Below, piece by piece: positions 55,390 to 64,000 of a stretch of 64,000 nucleotides of DNA. The stretch covers positions 31,050,226 to 31,114,225 of the forward strand of contig OY754969.1 of NCBI GenBank assembly GCA_963576475.1. The letters are read 5' to 3'. The notes under the pieces were generated by a model. It searched no databases. It saw nothing but the letters and a program-made list of their open reading frames with translations, and was not told the origin of the DNA. This stretch comes from Molanna angustata (Eukaryota; Arthropoda; Insecta; Trichoptera; Molannidae). How positions within the stretch are numbered: position 1 is the first letter of the stretch; every line of letters begins with the position of its first letter. Position numbers and translations under genes: made by a program.

Positions 55390-57025
55390 ACCGAAATTGA
55401 AATGTATCAACATTGCTCAGTTTCAAGTGTTTGAATGTGCATATATTTCCAAACAAAAATTCATTTTCATTTACTCACATACGGATGAAAATAATAATTA
55501 TCATAATCTAGTTTGAAAGAAAATCTGAACCGAAGTTGCATAATGGAAGTGCACAAATAACACTTTTAGGTTAGTGGCGCAACGCTCAGACAGTTTTCAA
55601 TGAAATGGGGAGGTATCTCTTTACCTGATTGCTACTGTTGAAGCTATCAGAAAGTGGAACTACGCTCAATTAAAACTTTTGGTACGAAATTTTTGCATTA
55701 AATGCTTCACTTTATACAACCACAAATAGTTGTACATGATTTTTGTATCTTTATCAATTTGAAACCACAGGAGTTCATGCAGATTAAATTTGTATGTTTT
55801 GATTTTCTTTTTGATAAATATTTAGCAAATAATTATTGAGTAACAATAATTTATTTTAATTAATTAATCAGTACTAACTAAGGTTCACTTTTAAAATAAT
55901 AATTTATATTTTTTAATGCACACTGAATCAAACTTACTTTTTTTAGTCAATTTATTTTTCTTTTATTAATATTAAGAGATAACTTTATGATATGTATATA
56001 CATTTTATTTAAATATTATTGACTCTATTTAAACCAAGAACTCATTCGTAGGTACTTCAAATAAAGTGAATTTTTCTGAAACATTGTGATAATCCACAGT
56101 TAATCAATAAAAATGATCTGGTACAAAAACATTAATTGATTATGGTTCAAAAGATATTCTTCTTTACATTTATAATGGTTAAAAGTTTCAATTAAAATAA
56201 AAAAGATTAACTTGAATATATATTCAGATTCCTCCAGTTAATTCACCATTATTAAATATCATTACAGACCATACGAAACCCGGAATTATTGTAGACAACA
56301 TAGTTTTTAATTACTTTTATAAAATTATTATATCAGTGAAACACATATCTTCATATAAAATGAAATCAATTGAGATTGGATTTTCATGGTCCATTGATTC
56401 ATAATCCATCAACAGATATTTGAAAATGACTTAGAAATGAGTGAATGAAAGTTCATCTGTAGAAAACCTACGAATATAGATCCAACATTTGTGCTCTTCA
56501 GTTTTATATTGACCACGTCCAATTCTCGAATGCATTTTATTACAGCATATAAAGTGCATTTGCCTCTGATGGGCCACCTGAGTTTTTACCATCGCTCCGG
56601 TAAATAAGATATGGGCAAATAGTTCCTCTTTGACGTTAACATTTATTTTATACCTTTATATTCCAATGGTCGGGTTATATGTTTGGAAAATTTTCATTGA
56701 GATTGAATTTGACAGAAAAGTTTTACGGTGCTATAAGGATGTTTATTCACTGAGCTAAGGTTGTATGTGTCTCCTTAGACGTAGTATCGCTGAATAAATA
56801 TTCATTCTGAGCAGAAGCGGAAATTGGGTCGTTGTAAAAATTTCTCAGTTTTTATATCTACGAGACGATGTATCCTCAACACAGAAGAGAGGAAGTTTAA
56901 TGTAATATTGGATGGAATGAAATAAAAAAAAATAATGTTTAAAATCAGCGTTGATACCGATATCTTAATTATTTATGCTGTCTAATTTTACACAGGTAGA
57001 TACACACAAAAACTTAAAAAAAATA
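55390..57025. other. Gene-free AT-rich stretch
   Basis: Would be intronic or intergenic to the 55-kb block if that is real. No element recognised. Confidence 0.35.
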
Positions 57026-57029
57026 ATAT

Positions 57030-57170
57030 GTCCTTGGTATGTACATATTATACATTTCTTAAAATAAGCATATGATGTAGGAGAATAAAATTGATCGTGG
57101 CAGAATTCTAACTCGCGACCGTTGGATTACTAACCCAGCGCGCTAACCGCTCTGCCTCAACCCATCTAAA
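57030..57170 (-). mobile_element. tRNA-Thr-derived SINE, head-retaining copy
   Basis: The minus strand reads GGCAGAGCGGTTAGCGCGCT (A box), GGGTTAGTAATCC (anticodon loop TTAGTAA, AGT) and GAGTTAGAATTCTGCCACGA (B box with one insertion or change). The body ATCAATTTTATTCTCCTACA is diverged from the 35-kb copy. It sits 30 bp upstream of the R1-like insertion. Confidence 0.7.
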
Positions 57171-57202
57171 TTTACTCACTTTAAATAAACATTTTACATT
57201 AT

Positions 57203-58780
57203 TGTGACAATGCTTGGTGGCCGCTCATTTTGCATAAACTGAAGTCAAGGAATATACCCCGCAATATATATCTGATAGTTAAGAGTTACTTTGAAAATCG
57301 CCGCATAGTCCTGCCTGGGGGACAATTTCTACATACGCGACAGGTAAGCATTGGATGTCCTCAGGGTTCTGTTCTCGGTCCACTTCTCTGGAACATTCTT
57401 TTTGATGACTTGCTGGATCTTCCTCTCTCCAGTAATTGTACGATTCAAGCGTATGCCGATGATGCATACATCCTCGTCCGTGGTAATTCCCGTAGATTTA
57501 TTGAGAACTCAGCTACTCAAGCTCTTTCCTTAGTTTCCGACTGGGGTGTAAAAAATAAACTTTGCTTCGCTCCTAATAAGACATATGGCTTGGTTTTCAA
57601 AGGCTTACTACGTAGACAGCCGTCTATTAAGTTCTCAGGAACAAATGTGAGTTTTCGGGACCAAATCACTTGCCTAGGAGTTGTTCTGGAAAGAGGACCA
57701 AATTTTAAAAACCATGCTCGATTGTGTGTCGACAAAGCTAAGTCTGCTTTTTTAAAGATCTCACACATCGCCAAGGCACACTGGGGTTTACAGTTTCAAG
57801 TATCCTGTCTTTTCTATAAGGCAGTTTACCTCGGCATTGCTTGCTATGCAGCAGGATGTTGGTCTCACGCCTGTGAACTTCAACATATACGTAGAATTTT
57901 GCTCTCAGGCCAACGATTCGCTCTCATCGCTCTATCCAAAGCATATGGAACGAGTCCCACTGAAGCACTGCCAATTTTGACAGGCATGACTCCCCTTGAT
58001 CTGGAACTTCAGCGTAGAGGGGCTGTTTTCAACCTTACGCGGGGCTGTTCTTCTATGATCGGAAATATTCCTCTCTTCCCTCCAGAGGGTCGAGTGTCTC
58101 ACGCCTGTGAACTTCAACATATACGTAGAATTTTGCTCTCAGGCCAACGATTCGCTCTCATCGCTCTATCCAAAGCATATGGAACGAGTCCCACTGAAGC
58201 ACTGCCAATTTTGACAGGCATGACTCCCCTTGATCTGGAACTTCAGCGTAGAGGGGCTGTTTTCAACCTTACGCGGGGCTGTTCTTCTATGATCGGAAAT
58301 ATTCCTCTCTTCCCTCCAGAGGGTCGAGTGTCACGTGGCTTTGTTGAAAGGACTGTAAATGAAAATTTGCAGAACATCTGGCAGACTCGCTGGACGGCCT
58401 GCTCAGTGGGAAGAATTACCTACTTATTTTTTCCCGACGTGAGGTTTCGTCTTAAATCTCCCTGGGTTGTTCCAGACTTTTGGACTTCCCAATTTTTCAC
58501 AGGACACGGAAACTTTAAAAGTTATCTTCACCGATTTAACATTGCCTCCTCTGCCTCATGTCATTTCTGTCAATACCCGGACCAAACTTCGGAACATATC
58601 CTTTGGGAATGTTGCCACCCAATGGTGTCCTCATATAGATCGGAGCTCCTCGTTGCTATCCGTGGGCCTCTTCAAGGTCCCATTGGTCATGCGGATTTTG
58701 TGATCTCGAAGAAAAATTATAAAGCTTTTAAGGTTTTCTGTCATAGATATGGTGCCTTACTTTTAGAAGATTCCCGTTAA
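57203..58780 (+). pseudogene. R1-like LINE ORF2, 5' truncated, with internal duplication
   Basis: The frame is open from CDNAWWPLILHKLK (57203), the R1-clade FDNxWWP motif after RT motif 3, so the M at 57230 is not a start. GCPQGSVLGPLLW is at residues 43-54 and the catalytic YADD at 75-78, then WGVKNKLCFAPNKT and YLGIACYAAGCWSH. A C-terminal zinc knuckle CHFC-X8-H-X4-C (near residue 443, SEHILWEC) is characteristic of R1-type elements. Residues 212-289 are repeated exactly at 290-367 (57863-58096 and 58097-58330). The reading frame stays open to TAA at 58778. RT motifs 0-3 and the endonuclease are lost, so it cannot mobilise itself. Confidence 0.9.
57863..58330 (+). repeat. Exact 234-bp tandem duplication inside the R1-like ORF
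   Basis: TCTCACGCCTGTGAACTTC starts at 57863 and 58097. By eye the two 234-bp units show no differences. The junction TCGAGTGTC/TCACG recurs at the end (58325-58335), a short homology that could have mediated slippage. 234 is 78 codons, so the frame is preserved. Confidence 0.95.
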
Positions 58781-59045
58781 ATTAATTATTTCCAGAGATC
58801 TTGGTCACTTCTGTGATGGTCTGCATGTAGGGGGATCTGAGTTCATAGACAGTCCACGGGTGTGAATTTTCTGTTCGCACTCGTTGATTGTTTCTTTTTG
58901 CAATGGTGCCGAGATTGCTAATCTAGAGGGCTCCATGAGCTACTTTTCGTGCTATGCATTTTTTTTTTGTCGTTCACTTAGCGTTCTGTGAAGGGGCCGA
59001 TTACAGTCCCCATAGGCAGAGCGGGTGGTGGTGGGAGTAGCGAAA
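58781..59045 (+). other. Probable 3' UTR of the R1-like LINE
   Basis: Moderate-GC sequence from the stop to about 59045 (CAGAGCGGGTGGTGGTGGGA) then an abrupt return to AT-rich DNA. No poly(A) is seen; the exact end is uncertain. Confidence 0.45.
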
Positions 59046-60915
59046 ACATTAGAAGGTGAAACACCACTGTTACACAGGAAAATTATATCAACAAAATAGA
59101 AATTCAAATACTTATTAATATAACTTCCTTCAAAAAGAGATAAACTAGTGTTTTGAAGGGATAAACGAAGAAAGGGAGTAAACTATTTTCACAGTAAAAA
59201 TTGCAAAATAACAATATAGAACAAAATAATCACTTGTAACAAAAATAACCACATACAACAAAAAATAGTATATAAAAAACAATAAATAATGTTAAAATCG
59301 AATAAAACTAAAACAAAGGCCTTATATACTACAGTAGGTCTTTAAAAAACCCTCTAGTTCTTTAAATACTTTATTATACCTTATGCCTCTATGCTCATGT
59401 AATATTTTTCGTTGAACCACTTGACCATTTGAGGTTAATTTAAAATAAGTGCAGAGTGTCAGATGAATACAGAATTCCTTTTTAAAATGGCGTTTTAGAA
59501 AATATGCTGGTAGATTTACCTATTTAATGGAGATAATTATTACATATTTTAAAAAAATCAAAGGCCACGAGACTTTTAAATTAAGGTTCACGTTCTTTCA
59601 ACAAAGAACACAATCTTGGTCTTTAATAAAAGACTGGGTTTGCTCATTAATAACACAAGTACACAAGTGAGTAGGCTATCATTTCGTGAGCTAAAAGGCC
59701 TGGGCTCTATACCCTATGAATATATTGTTTTTTATTGTGTTTTTGTGACAGTTCATATATTATCGCAATTTGTTCATAGATCCCATAGTACCCACTTGTT
59801 AATTGCATCTATAGAAATACAAAATTTTAGAAAATCTCAATAAACTAAGTAACATAGGGTTGTATTACGGGATTTAATAAAAAAAAAAGTTTTTCTTAAA
59901 TTGTAGACCTTATCTTTTTTTCAAATAACTCTTGTAATACGACTCATTGTCACTAAGGTCACATCACTAGTAGACGAAACGAATAAACAAGGTATATCTA
60001 AAGACATAACAGCCTACATTTAAAGTGAACTGTACAAATATTCTTAACTTACATAATTTGAATTTCTAATATCAATTATTAAATTTCATTTCTTAACCCT
60101 GTATTAATCTCAATTCGTAACTCATCCTCATATAAAAATAAAGTTTATGGCAGTTCTCGTTGGTTCTTGGGAAACATCCCACGGGAGTAATCTGTGTACA
60201 GAAGGGTTAACTTTAGATTAACTTCCTGGAAATCGCAAGAGGAAGGGTTTGAATATTCAATTTCCGATAAGGGATGTTTCCATTGAGAAAATCCCATTAT
60301 AATAAGAAAACATTTCTTTAAAATCTTTCAGATTTTTCGATCGATTGCGTGTGACATAAATGAGAAATATATTGCTTGAATCGTATAAGCAGTTTATTTC
60401 CATTTTCATACAGTGCCGGTGGTGAAAGTGATAAAAAATGAATTGTAAAAGAATATGAGCATTGAAGTCAACGCTAAACCTTTCTCTACACAAGTCAGTC
60501 TACCTTTGGTAAATGATATAAATAAAATTGAATAAATATTGTTTGGTATTGAGGACTCTTTCTTTTCTATTCTATTGTATACACTTTTTCGTCATGGTCA
60601 CAATTATTCTAAGATTAGTTTGCACCAAATACACCATCTCTCCACAATCTCTGTTGTCCGTCAGCCTCTTCATCTCTTGGTAGCTGCTACCTTTTTGCTA
60701 ATTTTTTGCTATGTCTAATATTATATAGGTATCTCTTATTTTTTTGGTTTGCGAGATATTGTTCACTAATTTCTTGTGATAGCTCAGGGTATATTTTAAT
60801 AAGCCCTTGATGCATTTTCTGTCTGTCTGTTATAAGTTGTTCATTTCCTTGTATAGAAATAACGAGGAATATTTTCCTTTACAAAGGAAATATTAAAACA
60901 TAGTGGATCTATTAT
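59046..60915. other. Gene-free AT-rich stretch
   Basis: Short frames of 75-78 residues without motifs. Nothing else is supported. Confidence 0.4.
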
Positions 60916-60916
60916 A

Positions 60917-63650
60917 TTTTTTTTTTTTTTTTTTATTTTTTATTTAATAATTTATTGGATACAACAGCTATAACAGTTAAACAATTATAAGTAGATACAT
61001 TTCAATATTTATGGCGCCAATAACTGCATCCATCATTTTAACAATTACATAGAGTACATTTCAGTTTTTTTTTTATAAAAAATACAAAACGCAAAAATAA
61101 AAGATAAAAAGAGGGAGAGAGTATACGGGAAGTATGGGGAAGGGAAGAATTTAGTCGTCAATTAAAGGTTTTAAGTGTGATATTGATTCGAAAAAGATAT
61201 AAAAAATTTACGTAGATTTATTGTTTTATATATTTTTTTTTATATTTGTAATCGTGAGTCAGTCAGACAGTCAATCCGCATGCTTATATTTGCAAGTGGG
61301 TGTGTACGTCAAGTCTAGCCACAATAACAATACCAACACAGTGATACCGACAAAAAGCATTTTTTTTTAAAATCTACCCGACTTTGTGTAATAATCTTAG
61401 CAACAATGTATTGAAGAACGCTGTCCGTTACTTGAGTTTTAAAAGGTTGTAGCACCCAAATTCGAGACCATGATCAGTTTTTTTTTTAAAATGTTTAGAC
61501 TTGTAGTGAACGGGTCTAGATCTCTACAGTTTCTATTGTAACTCCTACAAACTCTATTTATATACGAGTTTTGATGATAGTTTGTTCTGGATGGATCGGA
61601 ATAAAATAAGCGCGGGCCACGTTGTTCTCTGATCGGGCAATAGAATGGTAGGGCGCTTAATATGTCCGCACTATCTACATTGTTATTCAAGATTTTGTGT
61701 AGGTAACACAGATCGATGATCAATCTTCGATTTTCCAGGGTATTAATTTTGTAATATTGGAGAGCCTGGTTGTAATGATCAAAATGTAATCTATTCCGGT
61801 AATTCATTTGTTTTATAAACTTCTTTTGAATGCGTTCGATGGCACTAGTGTGAATTAAGTAATTAGGATTCCATATTATTGATCCGAACTCCAGGTCGCT
61901 CCGGATCAAGGAATTGAACAAAATCCTTAGAGAGTCTGGATTTTTGAAATGTTTCGTACTTCTGTTAATAAATCCAAGCAAACTGAAGGCTCGAGAAGTA
62001 ATGTGTTCAATGTGTTAAGTGAAGCTAAGACTTTCATCTAGTATAACACCAAGGTCTCGTATTTCTGTTTTACTCTGAATCTCTACGCCATTAATCTTGT
62101 AACAATATGTGATTTTCTTGCGGTTACGTGTGTACGATATTTTATTACATTTATCAGGATTCAGAAATAATTGATTCCGCTCACAATAACTCTGTAAACC
62201 ATTTAGATCCTGTTGAAGCTCCTCACAGTCGCTCACTACATCTATTTCTTTATATCTTTGCATCATCGGCGAAGAGTAGAATTTTTGAATACTTTATGCA
62301 TTTATCGATGTCATTGATATATATTGAGAACAGTAAAGGTCCCAGGTGTGATCCCTGAGGTACACCAGAGTAAATTAGTTTAAAGCCAGACTCATACCCA
62401 TGTAACACCACTGCCTGCATCCTGTTTGTTATATATGATTTGAACCAAACCAACAATTCACCAGCAATTCCGATGTTTTCAATTTTTTTAAGTAAAATGT
62501 TGTGGTTTATTTTGTCAAATGCTTTGCTAAAATCAGTATAAACTGTATCAACTTGAGCTTTTTTATGCATTGATTGAGTTACAGCGTGAGTGAATTCGAG
62601 TAAGTTCGAGTCTACTGACTTTCTGCTCCGGAATCCATGTTGGTTATTTATAATATGAGGGTTTAATTTGGGGCTTATTTGATCGATAATTATTTTTTCT
62701 AGGATTTTACTAATTATTGGTAGTTTAGAGATAGGTCTATAATTCGTCACGTCACTGCGGTCTCCATTCTTGAAAATTGGTGATATTTGCGTTTTTTTCC
62801 AATGGGATGGAAAACATCCCTCGGTAATAGATTTTTTATATATAATGGACAACGGCAACGAGATCTCCTTCGAGCACTGTTTTATGAAAATAGCAGGTAT
62901 TGAATCAGAGCCTTGACCCTTTGTGACGTCTATTGCGTTAAGGTACCTTTCAACTAGCTCGTTATTTATCTCAATACTATTTACCCGTGCGATACTCGAA
63001 AAACATGTCTAATCATCTTGGGAGTCACGACCAGGAACATCGCTGTCGCCCCGGATATGCACTGAAGTAAAAAAGTCATTAAAGGAATTACAGATCCCTT
63101 TCGCATCGGTATATTTAATACCTTCATATGTCATAGTCGTTGGGATACCTTCGACGTGTCGTTTTGTTTTTACAAAAGAAAATAGGTACTTTGGATTTTT
63201 TTTATGTTATTCTCTATGTTGTCAATATACTTATCGTAACAATCTTTCTGAATTGTCTTTTGTCTAGTACGTAGTAATGAGAAACATCGATAATCTAGCG
63301 GATTATTCGATTTTTTCCATTTTTTATGGTATTTTTGTTTCTCTTTTATAATCCTTATAAGCGTTGAGGAGAACCAGTGTGGATATGTGTTTGCTGCTCT
63401 AATTTTTTTGATCGGAATATTATCGCCAATAATTTTAGATAAGGTATCGTAGAACTTTGATAGACATTTCTCAGTATCAAGATTTGAAAATTGGTGATTC
63501 CAATCACAGGCTGAGAGATCATTTCGAATTTTCATGTAATTACCCTTATTGTATTGTATTATTTCTCGAGTATTGTTGCTGATGTACTTGACTTTAGCTA
63601 GCCCACTGCTAGTAATAATTAACAGGGGTTTGTGGTGGGGGTCGAGTGAT
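60917..63650 (-). pseudogene. APE-type LINE, diverged relative of the 50-kb copy
   Basis: On the minus strand four frames together cover a 5'-truncated ORF2. 63170-63535 (HPHWFS-like YPHWFSSTLI, KEKQKYHKKWKKS, DYRCFSLLRTRQK) is the linker. 62250-62858 holds NYRPISKLPIISKILEKII, HGFRSRKS, DFSKAFDKINH, PQGSHLGPLLF and FADDAKI. 62015-62266 is the thumb (NQLFLNPDKCNKISY, DLGVILDESLSF). 61439-61981 is the C-terminus (EFGSIIWNPNYLIHT). Frameshifts lie near 63160-63200, 62250-62266 and 61981-62015, and there are stops near 63010. Coding begins at about 63640 (DPHHKPL), so most of the endonuclease is lost. The 3' UTR and T-rich tail (60917-60940) share ATACAACAGC with the 49.5-kb copy. Confidence 0.88.
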
Positions 63651-64000
63651 AATTATCTATCAATTTTACTAAGCTTGGTTTGTCTATCGTTAATAATTCT
63701 TGTTAGAACTCATTGTATGTAGATTAATTATAAATATGAATTAAAAAATACTAGGTTGTCGTACTATTAAATTTAATTGACTATCAAAGCGTTTTATTTA
63801 TAATAATAATAATTTTATTTTTTTACAAAACAAGATATCTTTGTTATTTGATTATAAAAAAATGTAATACAAAATATGGGTTGTCTCAAGTAATTATCGT
63901 TGGGTAAACGTATAACTTATTGGTTTGAATGAAATTGAACTGAATACGGCTGTACATGGAATTGTCTTGAACAACAAAAGCTGTTTAGTTATTATCTGAT
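63651..64000. other. AT-rich window end, nothing recognised
   Basis: No LINE coding beyond 63650; simple A/T repeats only. Confidence 0.4.

Noticed and set aside
57085..57165. Functional tRNA-Thr(AGT) gene on the minus strand
   Set aside because: The B box is disturbed, the acceptor stem is not closed, and it has the same SINE layout as at 35 kb.

Overview
This is a gene-poor, AT-rich stretch of an animal nuclear genome, most likely an insect. The evidence is indirect: degraded APE-type non-LTR retrotransposons of several clades found widely in insects (R1-like, L2-like, Jockey/CR1-like and RTE-like), tRNA-derived SINEs, Helitron-like elements and MITEs, with no prokaryotic-style coding. I cannot name the order or species. 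No complete host gene is visible. The best host-gene candidates are one apparent terminal exon (32010-32203, minus, with an acceptor and a poly(A) signal) and one GC-rich exon-like block (about 54.8-55.4 kb, minus).

Layout. 0.4-1.3 kb: a PIF/Harbinger-like MITE holding a near-perfect 188-bp palindrome. 2.0-3.1 kb: a long-TIR element with a 6-bp target duplication. 4.0-4.5 kb: the 3' end of an RTE-like LINE. 4.6-7.2 kb: a repeat called RepB here, carrying about six tandem 313-bp units. 7.6-7.9 kb: a foldback element with a hammerhead-ribozyme-like core. 9.9-11.0 kb: the tail of an R2-type LINE with a restriction-like endonuclease, then another LINE tail. 15.0-16.0, 37.2-38.2, 40.7-41.6 and 44.7-45.7 kb: four copies of a young Helitron-like family (RepA). 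16.2-19.6 kb: a patchwork of RT fragments, including two clean insertions with perfect 11-12 bp target duplications, one carrying a 5' inversion. 20.5-21.9 kb: RepB interrupted by a GC-rich 621-bp insertion with a 13-bp target duplication. 26-30 kb: RepB/RepC copies and fragments. 31-36 kb: a hairpin MITE, the candidate exon and tRNA-Thr-like SINEs. 45.8-46.2 kb: a minisatellite of five 73-bp units. 46.7-47.8 kb: an L2-like RT. 49.5-52.7 kb: a nearly full-length APE-type LINE ORF2 on the minus strand, disabled by one stop and a 5' frameshift. 57.2-59.0 kb: an R1-like LINE with an exact 234-bp in-frame duplication. 60.9-63.6 kb: a more broken relative of the 50-kb LINE.

The window therefore records successive mobile-element invasions. 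RepA copies A and C differ by only about 1% outside their CA arrays in the stretch I compared by eye. The R1-like duplication looks identical between units and the 73-bp units differ at one base, so these are recent events. The RTE-like and 62-kb LINE copies are old and fragmented. No gene cooperation can be described beyond the likely dependence of non-autonomous elements (MITEs, SINEs, Helitron derivatives) on partners elsewhere.
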